Assembly (NCBI GenBank): GCA_023259315.1
Contig: JAHFQL010000020.1
Location: 1-14,398, forward strand
Source of the DNA: Candidatus Woesearchaeota archaeon
GTDB lineage: Archaea > Nanoarchaeota > Nanoarchaeia > Woesearchaeales > GW2011-AR4
Direction of reading: 5' to 3'
DNA length: 14,398 nucleotides
In this document: piece after piece, positions 7,824 through 14,350 of the stretch
Layout: every line of letters starts with the position of its first letter
Position numbering within the stretch: position 1 is the stretch's first letter
Program-made: the position numbers and the translations under genes
The notes under the pieces: model-generated
The model's database searches: none
What the model was told of the DNA's origin: nothing
The model's input: only the letters and a program-made list of their open reading frames with translations

Positions 7824-8591
7824 ATGAAAAAAGCATTGATAATATTCGGCTCGAAAACAGACGAAAGGGTATACAACCAGATTTCTGCCGGGCTTAAGAA
7901 GGCAAAGGTTGATTTTGATTTTAGGATAAGCTCCGCGCATAAGACCCCAGACGATGTTGATGAAACATTAAAGAAGGATTATTCAGTTGTAATTGCAGGA
8001 GCGGGCTTAGCAGCTCATCTGCCCGGTGTTGTTGCCGCACGAGTTTTAAGGCCCGTTATTGGCGTGCCATGCGATGGCAATTACCAGGGCCTGGATGCTT
8101 TGCTTTCTGTTGCCCAGATGCCCCCAGGAATTCCTGTTTTAGGGGTTGGAGTTGGTAGGGGCAATGTTGCTGCCGAGAATTGCGCAAAAATTATTAGGAA
8201 ATATGAAAGCGTGACATTAATTGGGAATAAGGATGATGAGGCAGTCAGGAAAGCAGTTGAAATCTTAAAGAGATTTAATATTTTATATGCATTTTCCGAC
8301 AGACCAAACAAGAATGCAGTCAACATTGAATTCACATATTTTGACGAGCCTGTTGAAGAGAAAGATGAATTGGCTATTTATTGTCCGTTGCTTGACAAAG
8401 ATGATGATGTTGCAGAATCGGCATTGAATTTTTTGAAGCACACGAATCATGGATTATGGGTTGGATTAAATAACGGAACCAATGCAGCGATTGCAGCAGT
8501 TGAAATACTGAACATTGATAATGAATACGAAGAATTGTTGACAACTTACAGGAGAGAAATGGGAAAAAAAGTCTTGGATGCGAATAAATAA
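7824..8591 (+). CDS. purE: N5-CAIR mutase / AIR carboxylase PurE with a degenerate second PurE-like half
   Basis: Makes CAIR, either by rearranging N5-CAIR (with PurK, not seen here) or by carboxylating AIR. Residues 3-125 form a PurE domain: IIFGSKTDE, then SSAHKTPD with the catalytic-type His39, GAGLAAHLPG at 59-68, and GLDALLSVAQMPPGIPV at 89-105. Residues 128-255 look like a second, worn copy: VTLIGNKDDEAVRKAVEIL resembles the family's opening strand, phosphate-loop and helix, and NGTNAAIAAVEIL plus TYRREMGKKVL resemble the C-terminal helices. The second half has no SAHRTP motif, so it is probably not catalytic. Usual PurE is about 160-170 residues; tandem PurE proteins are known in some methanogens. 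ATG directly follows the purS stop. It ends the operon, 21 bp from the convergent AAA+ gene. Confidence 0.92.
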   Translation: MKKALIIFGSKTDERVYNQISAGLKKAKVDFDFRISSAHKTPDDVDETLKKDYSVVIAGAGLAAHLPGVVAARVLRPVIGVPCDGNYQGLDALLSVAQMPPGIPVLGVGVGRGNVAAENCAKIIRKYESVTLIGNKDDEAVRKAVEILKRFNILYAFSDRPNKNAVNIEFTYFDEPVEEKDELAIYCPLLDKDDDVAESALNFLKHTNHGLWVGLNNGTNAAIAAVEILNIDNEYEELLTTYRREMGKKVLDANK

Positions 8592-8612
8592 AATTCATAA
8601 TAAATATAAAAA

Positions 8613-9773
8613 TTATTCTTCGACTATTTTAGCTTTTCTTTTATCTATACTATAATCTAGTACCCTCCCGGTTACACCTAAAAGTTTTCTAGCAAGAGAT
8701 TTATTACCTGATGATTTTAACATTGCTTGACTAATAGCCCAGGTTTCAAGTGCTTCTAGATTAAGCGTATTAGGAAAATTATTCATGTTTCCGTTATCCA
8801 ACAAATTCTGCGCTGTTTCAGAACTATGCCTAGTAACAGTTTCCTGAGCATAAGCTGCCTCATAACTAAAGGGGGAGGCAGCATCTTGAGCCTCAATATA
8901 AGGAACGGCCTGCATTATTGAATCTCTTGAAACCATGCCCTTTCCTAATACCTTTGCTTGTTTAATTAGATTTTCTAAAGTTCTAACATTACCTGGAAGG
9001 TTTAATCGTAATATTGTTGAGATTGTTTCACTGGACACTGCATCAGAAGGTTCAATGCCACCACTTGCAAAAAAATTAACCAAACTAATTATTTCTAGTT
9101 CTCCCCGTTCTAATAGTGTTGGTAAATACAAAGGCAACACAGACAATCTTTGTAATAAGTCATGTCTGAACTTTCCAGCTCTGACCAATGATACTAAATC
9201 CTGATTAGTCGAAGCAACTATTTTTGTATTACTCATATTTACGTAATCGTCGCTTCCTACTTTCTTAATCTTTTTATCTTCCACCACACGCAGAAGTCTG
9301 GGTTGCAGATGAAAAGGCATATCTGCTATTTCGTCTAGGACAATGGTACCACCGGCGGCTCTTTGAAAAGCCCCAAGTCTGCCAGTTATACTAGCCCCGG
9401 TAAATGCCCCCCTAGTATAGCCGAATAATTCGCTTTCTATCAGTGATTCTGGAATTGAAGAACAATTGATAACTACAAAATTGTCGACTCTAGGGTTGTA
9501 TCTTGGGCCGTTATAATGAAGTGATTTAGCTGCAAGTTCCTTTCCTGTGCCACTTTCGCCCAATATCAACACGTTTCCAGTATCTTGTGCGTATAAATTT
9601 AACAAATAAAACACAATGCGCATTTGTCGTGCTACACCGACCATAGTATCTCCTCCATTTATACGATAAATTCCTGAAGAAACCTCATAGTTCTTTAATC
9701 GCTCCGCTTCTAATACACCACTGCCGCTAAGCGAGGCTTGTGCGTTTCTTAATCTTTCAAAATATTTTGTCAT
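8613..9773 (-). CDS. NtrC-like (sigma-54 activator type) AAA+ regulator with Fis-type HTH
   Basis: Bacterial enhancer-binding proteins of this family use ATP to remodel sigma-54 RNA polymerase. With the start at 9773 the protein has 386 residues: a short N-terminus (1-42) with no receiver, GAF or PAS domain; AAA+ domain about 43-275; variable linker to about 335; Fis-like DNA-binding end 336-386 (SGNKSLARKLLGVTGRVLDY at 355-374). Walker A GESGTGKE is at 72-79, the sigma-54 contact loop GAFTGA at 122-127, Walker B IVLDE at 144-148, sensor I ASTN at 187-190, arginine fingers near R203 and R209, and sensor II PGNVRTLEN at 260-268. The frame stays open upstream to 9968, but that part lies over purC and looks non-coding. 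ATG 9773 is 26 bp from a TATA-like box; ATG 9779 is an alternative. Archaea lack sigma-54, so its target is unclear. Confidence 0.9.
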   Translation of the reverse strand: MTKYFERLRNAQASLSGSGVLEAERLKNYEVSSGIYRINGGDTMVGVARQMRIVFYLLNLYAQDTGNVLILGESGTGKELAAKSLHYNGPRYNPRVDNFVVINCSSIPESLIESELFGYTRGAFTGASITGRLGAFQRAAGGTIVLDEIADMPFHLQPRLLRVVEDKKIKKVGSDDYVNMSNTKIVASTNQDLVSLVRAGKFRHDLLQRLSVLPLYLPTLLERGELEIISLVNFFASGGIEPSDAVSSETISTILRLNLPGNVRTLENLIKQAKVLGKGMVSRDSIMQAVPYIEAQDAASPFSYEAAYAQETVTRHSSETAQNLLDNGNMNNFPNTLNLEALETWAISQAMLKSSGNKSLARKLLGVTGRVLDYSIDKRKAKIVEE

Positions 9774-9794
9774 CGTCATGAGTTGAGATACTTC

Positions 9795-9803
9795 TTTTAA
9801 AAA
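9795..9803 (-). promoter_or_regulatory. TATA-like promoter of the AAA+ regulator
   Basis: On the minus strand this reads TTTTTAAAA, centred 26 bp before the ATG at 9773. This spacing chooses that start over ATG 9779 and over the long upstream extension, and shows that the bacterial-type gene has an archaeal-style promoter. Confidence 0.45.
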
Positions 9804-9820
9804 TGTTTTCCTTTTCCTAT

Positions 9821-9836
9821 AACACAATAACACAAC
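9821..9836. repeat. tandem 8-bp direct repeat in the AAA+/purC divergent intergenic region
   Basis: AACACAAT followed directly by AACACAAC, seven of eight bases identical, midway between the two divergent TATA-like boxes. It could be a regulator-binding site, since it is the only repeat noted in this 97-bp gap, but no second locus in the window shows the same motif. The link to any protein is inference. Confidence 0.35.
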
Positions 9837-9838
9837 AT

Positions 9839-9846
9839 TTTTAAAA
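9839..9846 (+). promoter_or_regulatory. TATA-like promoter of purC
   Basis: TTTTAAAA, centred about 28 bp before the purC ATG at 9871. No Shine-Dalgarno lies before the ATG, which fits a leaderless transcript. Confidence 0.5.
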
Positions 9847-9870
9847 TTATTCAATATTCTAAAAAATAAA

Positions 9871-10842
9871 ATGTTACCAAACACAATCCTAAAAAACCAA
9901 CTGAAATTTACCCTGGACAAGACGGATTTCAAGTTTGGCAAAAAGTATGAAGGAAAGGTCAGGGACAATTACTCCTTTGACGGTAAAAGGATTATCATAA
10001 CAACAGACAGGATTTCTGCTTTTGACAGGGTTTTATGCTCAATACCGTTCAAAGGACAAGTTCTCAATCAAACATCTGAATTCTGGTTTGAAAAAACAAG
10101 GAAGATTGTTGACAATCACTTAATCAGCATTCCAGACCCTAATGTGATGCTTGCAAAGGAATGCAAGCCTTTGCCGGTTGAAATGGTTGTAAGGGGTTAC
10201 ATAACTGGAGTTACAACAACATCAGCATGGTATAATTATGAAAGAGATGTTAGAAATTTCTGCGGGAATATTCTTCCAGAAGGATTAAGGAAAAACCAAA
10301 AGCTTGCAAAGCCGATTATAACTCCTTCAACAAAAGCAGAACATGGGGCCCATGATGAATCAATTTCCGGAGAAAAAATTATAAAAAGAAAATTGGTTGA
10401 TAAAAAAGTATACAGCCAAATGGAGAAGGTTTCATTGAAATTATTTGATTTCGGCACAAAATTAGTAGCAAAAAATAATTTAATATTAGTTGACACAAAA
10501 TATGAATTCGGAGAGTTAAACGGAAAACTTGTCTTGATTGACGAGATCCATACCCCAGATTCCTCAAGATTTTGGATAAATGACACTTATGGAGAATTGT
10601 TTTCTAAAAGGCAAGAGCCCCAGAAACTTGACAAAGAGTATGTGAGAATGTGGCTTTCCAACAGGGGATTTATCGGTGAGGGAAAAATTCCGGAAATTCC
10701 TGATGAAGTCAAGGTTGAGGCAGCAAAAAGATACATAACCGCTTACGAGATGATAACCGGAAATCTGTTTGATGCAGAGAACGAGAATGTTTTGGAAAGG
10801 ATTGAAAAGAATTTGGGAAAGATTTTTTCCGCAACATTTTAA
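9871..10842 (+). CDS. purC: SAICAR synthase PurC
   Basis: ATP-dependent condensation of CAIR with aspartate to SAICAR, the step after PurE. The protein has 323 residues, nearer the longer (about 300-residue, yeast ADE1-like) class than the roughly 240-residue bacterial class. KYEGKVRDNY at 25-34 is the N-terminal ATP-binding loop; PLPVEMVVRGYITG at 100-113 and TPSTKAEHGAHDESIS at 151-166 are family signatures; DEIHTPDSSRFW at 224-235 is the second SAICAR synthase signature. It has its own TATA-like promoter and is separated from the purLQSE operon by the oppositely oriented AAA+ gene. The phosphatase gene starts 24 bp downstream. Confidence 0.96.
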   Translation: MLPNTILKNQLKFTLDKTDFKFGKKYEGKVRDNYSFDGKRIIITTDRISAFDRVLCSIPFKGQVLNQTSEFWFEKTRKIVDNHLISIPDPNVMLAKECKPLPVEMVVRGYITGVTTTSAWYNYERDVRNFCGNILPEGLRKNQKLAKPIITPSTKAEHGAHDESISGEKIIKRKLVDKKVYSQMEKVSLKLFDFGTKLVAKNNLILVDTKYEFGELNGKLVLIDEIHTPDSSRFWINDTYGELFSKRQEPQKLDKEYVRMWLSNRGFIGEGKIPEIPDEVKVEAAKRYITAYEMITGNLFDAENENVLERIEKNLGKIFSATF

Positions 10843-10847
10843 TAATA
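10838..10847 (+). promoter_or_regulatory. possible TATA-like promoter of the phosphatase gene
   Basis: TTTAATAATA, centred 24-26 bp before ATG 10867, overlapping the purC stop codon. AATAATA at 10841-10847 is also the left arm of an AT-only inverted repeat (TATTATT at 10855-10861). Read-through from purC is equally possible, so this is tentative. Confidence 0.3.
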
Positions 10848-10866
10848 CCTATTTTATTATTAAATT

Positions 10867-11622
10867 ATGAATTTCAAATCAACAGCACTTTTGGCAGCCA
10901 AAAGAGCAGGAAAAGTCCTTTTGCACTATTTTGGGAAAAACGAGAAAATAAAAGAAAAGTCAAACAAGAGCTTGGTTTCAAAAGCGGATTTGGAAGCAAA
11001 TAAAATAATTATTAAAACAATAAAGAAGAATTTCCCTGAGCATAATATTCTTTCTGAAGAAACCGGATTTGAAAATAATTACTCAGACTACAAATGGATT
11101 ATCGATCCTCTGGACGGGACCCATAATTTCTTACACGGAATACCAATTTTCGGTACTTCAATTGCCTTGGAATACAAATACGAGATAATTCTTGGCATGC
11201 TTTATTTTCCGTTATTGAAATTGACCGCAATCGCGGAGAAAGGCAAAGGCGCTTTTTTGAACGGCAAGAAAATCAGAGTATCCAATAAAAAAGAAATTGA
11301 CCACTCCCTTATAATCTTTGAGTATGCTTACACAAATCGGAAAGAAAAGATCGATTTTCTGGGAAAATTTATACACACGACAATTGATTTGAGAAATTTT
11401 GGCTCTGCTGTATATGACTTGTTGCTTGTCGCATGCGGCAAATCAGACGGATTCGTGATTCTGTCAACGCATGAGTGGGACATAGCAGCAGGATTTTTGA
11501 TTGTCGAGGAATCTCATGGCAGGATAACCGACTTGAATGGCAAAAAGTGGAGTGTGCATCAAGACAAGTTTGTTGTTTCTAACGGCAAAATACATAAAAA
11601 AATATTGAAATTTGTAAAATGA
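10867..11622 (+). CDS. inositol monophosphatase-family phosphatase (IMPase/FBPase-like)
   Basis: Metal-dependent (Mg2+, Li+-sensitive family) sugar or inositol phosphatase. Archaeal members such as the MJ0109 type act on inositol 1-phosphate and on fructose 1,6-bisphosphate. All metal ligands are present: Glu64 and Glu65 in LSEETG, Asp80 and Asp83 in WIIDPLDGTHNF (77-88), and Asp205 in EWDIAAG (203-209). SKADLEANK near 38-46 is the N-terminal metal-side motif. Length (251) is standard. The start follows purC by 24 bp, and its TGA overlaps the next ATG (ATGA), so it is coupled to the metallo-beta-lactamase gene. Whether it serves lipid inositol synthesis, gluconeogenesis or another phosphate ester cannot be decided here; suhB-like and NAD-kinase-fused relatives share these motifs. 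Confidence 0.92.
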   Translation: MNFKSTALLAAKRAGKVLLHYFGKNEKIKEKSNKSLVSKADLEANKIIIKTIKKNFPEHNILSEETGFENNYSDYKWIIDPLDGTHNFLHGIPIFGTSIALEYKYEIILGMLYFPLLKLTAIAEKGKGAFLNGKKIRVSNKKEIDHSLIIFEYAYTNRKEKIDFLGKFIHTTIDLRNFGSAVYDLLLVACGKSDGFVILSTHEWDIAAGFLIVEESHGRITDLNGKKWSVHQDKFVVSNGKIHKKILKFVK

Positions 11623-12368
11623 AATTAACCATTTTGGGAAGCGGCACTGCTGCGCCCTTATTGGACAGGAATTGTTCCGGATATTTGCTTGAAGTTGACA
11701 ATAAAAAATTATTATTCGACAGCGGCGCAGGAACTCTAAGGAGATTGCTGGAATTAAAAATAGATTTATTTGATATTGATGACCTATTTTATACACATCT
11801 GCACAATGACCACATAAATGACTTGGGCGCGATAATCTGGAGCAATAATTATGGATATAAGAGAAGCAAGGCATTGAATCTTTATGGGCCAAAAGGGTTT
11901 AGAAAATATTGCAGAATCTTGGTAAACAAATTGCTGAAGCCGACAAAATTGTATTTTAACATCAATATAACAGAATTAAATAATTCAAGTTTATCCATTG
12001 GAAATATTAAAATTAAAACTGTTCAAACAAGACATAGCACAACAACAAAAAGCATAGTTTACAGAATAGAATATAAAAATAAGTCATTTGTCTATACAGG
12101 CGACACGGATTATTGCGATGAAATCCCAGAAATTTCAAAAAGTGCCGATGCTCTTCTTGCAGAATGCTCGCTGCCCAACAACAAAAAAGTTGATGGGCAC
12201 CTTACTCCATCATTGGCTGGAAAACTTGGGGCAAAATCAAATGCCAAGCACCTAATATTGACTCATTTTTATCCCGAAGTCCTGAAGACAGACATTAAAA
12301 AACAATGCTCTAAAAATTTCAATGGAAAAATTACTATTGCTAGGGACAAAATGGCTATTAAAATATAA
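11619..12368 (+). CDS. metallo-beta-lactamase-fold hydrolase, RNase Z-like
   Basis: Probable zinc-dependent phosphodiesterase. The 249-residue protein has the complete metal-binding set: HLHNDH at 60-65 (His60, His62, Asp64, His65), His139 in QTRHS, Asp162 in TGDTD, and His216 in LTHFYPE; DGHLTP with His194 resembles the conserved C-terminal HxT-type motif of the RNase Z/PhnP-like branch. The opening MKLTILGSGTAAP is also typical of that branch. It lacks an obvious tRNA-binding exosite arm: the stretch between about 85 and 120 is basic but short. A true tRNA 3' processing enzyme is therefore possible but not shown; cyclic-nucleotide or small phosphodiester cleavage is the alternative. ATG overlaps the phosphatase stop, so the pair is co-translated; purB starts 70 bp downstream from its own promoter. 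Confidence 0.9.
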   Translation: MKLTILGSGTAAPLLDRNCSGYLLEVDNKKLLFDSGAGTLRRLLELKIDLFDIDDLFYTHLHNDHINDLGAIIWSNNYGYKRSKALNLYGPKGFRKYCRILVNKLLKPTKLYFNINITELNNSSLSIGNIKIKTVQTRHSTTTKSIVYRIEYKNKSFVYTGDTDYCDEIPEISKSADALLAECSLPNNKKVDGHLTPSLAGKLGAKSNAKHLILTHFYPEVLKTDIKKQCSKNFNGKITIARDKMAIKI

Positions 12369-12401
12369 ATAACAAACATTCTTACTTAAAAAATAGGAAA
12401 G

Positions 12402-12410
12402 TTTATAAAT
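12402..12410 (+). promoter_or_regulatory. TATA-box promoter of purB, choosing the downstream start
   Basis: TTTATAAAT, preceded by a purine-rich GGAAAG that fits a TFB recognition element. It ends one base before an in-frame ATG at 12412, so transcripts should begin near 12431-12433, after that ATG and just before ATG 12439. A weaker box (TTAAAAAATA near 12386-12395) could serve the 12412 start. Confidence 0.55.
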
Positions 12411-12438
12411 AATGAACGATTTCTACCTATTGATAAAA

Positions 12439-14106
12439 ATGCAGGAATTGTCCAGCATCTTCACAAAAATAAACATTCAAATTCTTGAGCTTCTGTCAAA
12501 GGAAAGGCTGCATATAAGGGAGATTGCTGAAAGAATTAGGTGCTCGCCGGCAAAAGTGCATGCGTGCATCAAAATTTTCAAGAAAAACAATATAGTGAAA
12601 GAGATTGATGAAAAAAACAGAAAGGTAATTGTGCTCAATACCGACAATGACTTGACTAGGCAAATAATGCAGTTGGTCAATATTGATAAAACAGTAGAGG
12701 ACTTGCAATTTTCTGAAAGAATCAATCTTTTTGACGCAATAAGCCCCCTTGATTTTAGGTATTATGGCAGAAACAGGAAAATTTTTGAGAAATTGCAGCC
12801 TTACCTGTCTGAAGCGGCCTTCATAAAATACGCATTAAAAGTCGAGTCAGCCCTTGCAAATGCACTCGCAAAGAATAAAATATGCCCGCAAAAAATCGCT
12901 GATGAAATAGAAAAAGCATGCAAGCAAGTTACGCCTGAGCAAGTATACTTAGAAGAGGACAGGATAAAACATAACATAAGGGCATTGGCAAATTGTATAA
13001 GGAACAAGGTAAGCGAGGAGGCAAGGCCTTTTGTCCATTTCACCTCAACAAGCTACGACATTATTGCAACTGCCGACGCATGGAGGTACAAGGATTTTGC
13101 AAACAATGTATTGGCTTCTGAACTGGTAAAACTTGAATCAACTCTCATAGGACTTGCCTTGAGGGAAAAAGACACGATACAGATAGGCAGGACCCATGGC
13201 CAGCATGCAGAGCCAATCACTTTTGGATTTGCGATTGCACAGTATGTGAGCAGGCTGGGCTCGTCGATCATAAGGATAAGAAAATCCGCGAACAATCTGA
13301 GGGGAAAAATGGCAGGAGCTGTTGGGTCTTACAATGCTTCTTCCCTGTTCTTCAATGATCCGGTAAAATTCGAAGAGGACGTCATGAATGAGATTGGCTT
13401 GAAACCTTCCCCAATATCAACACAGATTGTCGAGCCGGAGTTTCTGGTTGAGCATTTAAACACTATTGTTTCTGCCTTTGGAGTTATAGCTGATTTGGCT
13501 GATGACATGAGGCATTTGCAGAGGAATGAAATTGGGGAGGTGGGGGAATATTTTGAGGCAAAGCAAGTCGGCTCGTCAACAATGCCGCAGAAAAGAAACC
13601 CTATAAATTTTGAAAATGTAAAGAGCATGTGGAAAGCGATTATGCCGAGGATGATGACATTGTATATGGACCAGACTTCAGAGCACCAGAGGGACTTGAC
13701 AAATTCCGCTTCCATGAGATTTATACCTGAAATTCTTGCGGGGTTTTACGTTTCCATTGCAAGATTGGAAAAAGTTATGTCTGGATTGGCTGTTGACAAA
13801 GAAAACATGGAGAGGAATTTCAATATGAACAAACACATGATTGTGGCAGAGCCGCTTTACATTTTGCTGGCAGCAAATGGGCATCCTGATGCGCACGAAT
13901 ACGTTAGAGAGATGACCCTGAAATCACAGGCTGAAAGAAAGCCATTGATAGAATTGGTCAAAAAAGACAAATCAATACAATCTTATCTTAAAAAATTAAG
14001 TAGAAAACAACTGGGAATTTTGTATAGTCCGGAAAAATATACCGGGATTGCATCCAGAAAAACAGAGATAGTTTGCGAGCAGTGGAAAAGGGAATTGAAA
14101 ATTTAG
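12439..14106 (+). CDS. purB: adenylosuccinate lyase fused to an N-terminal winged helix-turn-helix
   Basis: Cleaves SAICAR to AICAR and adenylosuccinate to AMP, releasing fumarate. Numbered from the upstream ATG 12412 (564 residues), about 20-80 is a winged helix-turn-helix: IQILELLSKERLHIREIAER, recognition helix SPAKVHACIKIFKKNNIV, and a wing KEIDEKNRKVIVLN. The lyase follows from about 105: RYYGR near 116-120, FTSTSYDI at 210-217, GRTHGQHAEP at 259-268 with the catalytic-type His262/His265, and the fumarase/lyase signature GSSTMPQKRNP at 387-397. Lyase length alone is about 455 residues, normal for the family; the HTH is extra. I chose ATG 12439 because the strong TATA box ends just before 12412, which would place that ATG upstream of the transcript; starting at 12439 the protein has 555 residues and keeps the HTH. 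The fusion could be an enzyme that also binds DNA, possibly its own promoter (inference). Confidence 0.94.
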   Translation: MQELSSIFTKINIQILELLSKERLHIREIAERIRCSPAKVHACIKIFKKNNIVKEIDEKNRKVIVLNTDNDLTRQIMQLVNIDKTVEDLQFSERINLFDAISPLDFRYYGRNRKIFEKLQPYLSEAAFIKYALKVESALANALAKNKICPQKIADEIEKACKQVTPEQVYLEEDRIKHNIRALANCIRNKVSEEARPFVHFTSTSYDIIATADAWRYKDFANNVLASELVKLESTLIGLALREKDTIQIGRTHGQHAEPITFGFAIAQYVSRLGSSIIRIRKSANNLRGKMAGAVGSYNASSLFFNDPVKFEEDVMNEIGLKPSPISTQIVEPEFLVEHLNTIVSAFGVIADLADDMRHLQRNEIGEVGEYFEAKQVGSSTMPQKRNPINFENVKSMWKAIMPRMMTLYMDQTSEHQRDLTNSASMRFIPEILAGFYVSIARLEKVMSGLAVDKENMERNFNMNKHMIVAEPLYILLAANGHPDAHEYVREMTLKSQAERKPLIELVKKDKSIQSYLKKLSRKQLGILYSPEKYTGIASRKTEIVCEQWKRELKI

Positions 14107-14157
14107 TGCTATTATGTAACTTTCTAGTTAGTAATTTTTAAAATTCTTAGAGAAATC

Positions 14158-14165
14158 TTTAAATA
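14158..14165 (+). promoter_or_regulatory. TATA-box promoter of the Tat-signal ORF
   Basis: TTTAAATA preceded by GAGAAATC, a plausible TFB element, centred about 27 bp before ATG 14189. This is the standard leaderless spacing seen elsewhere in the window and is independent support that 14189 is a real start. Confidence 0.5.
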
Positions 14166-14188
14166 TCAAGTGTAATTTCTTGGCTTAC

Positions 14189-14320
14189 ATGTCTAATTTG
14201 GTAACTCCATCGCGTCGGTTATTTTTAAAAGGTGCGACTCTTGCAGCCGGAGGACTTCTGCTAGACCCTTCACAGGTATTGTCTCACTATTCTTGTTCTT
14301 ATTATTTAGAGCAACTGTAA
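14189..14320 (+). pseudogene. Tat signal peptide ORF, 43 codons, probably the broken 5' end of an exported protein gene
   Basis: The ORF begins MSNLVTPSRRLFLKGATLAA: the twin-arginine motif SRRLFLKG (residues 8-15) followed by a moderately hydrophobic stretch GATLAAGGLLL, the layout of a Tat export signal. It has a well-placed TATA box. The frame stops at 14318-14320 after HYSCSYYLEQL. The frame one base back (-1) is free of stops from 14197 to the window edge (67 codons) and reads, near its end, VSHKTVCLWTNKFANN, which looks protein-like. A one-base loss near 14290-14315 would join the two. It is either a real frameshift, a sequencing error, or a genuine 43-residue peptide with an overlapping open frame. 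I do not recognise the downstream part. No start codon in the -1 frame was found. Confidence 0.5.
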
Positions 14321-14330
14321 GCCATAAAAC

Positions 14331-14350
14331 TGTTTGTCTATGGACAAACA
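14331..14350. repeat. perfect 8-bp inverted repeat with 4-base loop
   Basis: TGTTTGTC at 14331-14338 and GACAAACA at 14343-14350, separated by TATG. It sits inside the open -1 frame downstream of the Tat-signal ORF. It could form a hairpin, but there is no T-run directly after it, so it does not look like a terminator. It may be coincidental. Confidence 0.5.

Noticed and set aside
9774..9968. N-terminal extension of the AAA+ ORF (65 residues beginning MSLTFPSYFL)
   Set aside because: It lies antisense to the purC start and over both promoters, looks like shadow translation of purC, and the TATA box places the start at 9773.
10841..10861. AATAATA/TATTATT inverted repeat after purC, considered as terminator or operator
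   Set aside because: It is all A and T with a 7-base loop; such pairs are common by chance in this composition and it overlaps a possible TATA box.
14117..14139. TAACT-TTCT-AGTTA stem followed by T-rich sequence, considered as a purB terminator
   Set aside because: The stem has only five AT-rich pairs and the T-run is not adjacent, too weak to call.
14224..14230. TTTAAAA read as T TTA AAA, a possible -1 slippery heptamer in the Tat-signal ORF
   Set aside because: Slippage there would destroy the hydrophobic part of the signal (GATLAAGGLLL), so it does not explain the open -1 frame downstream.
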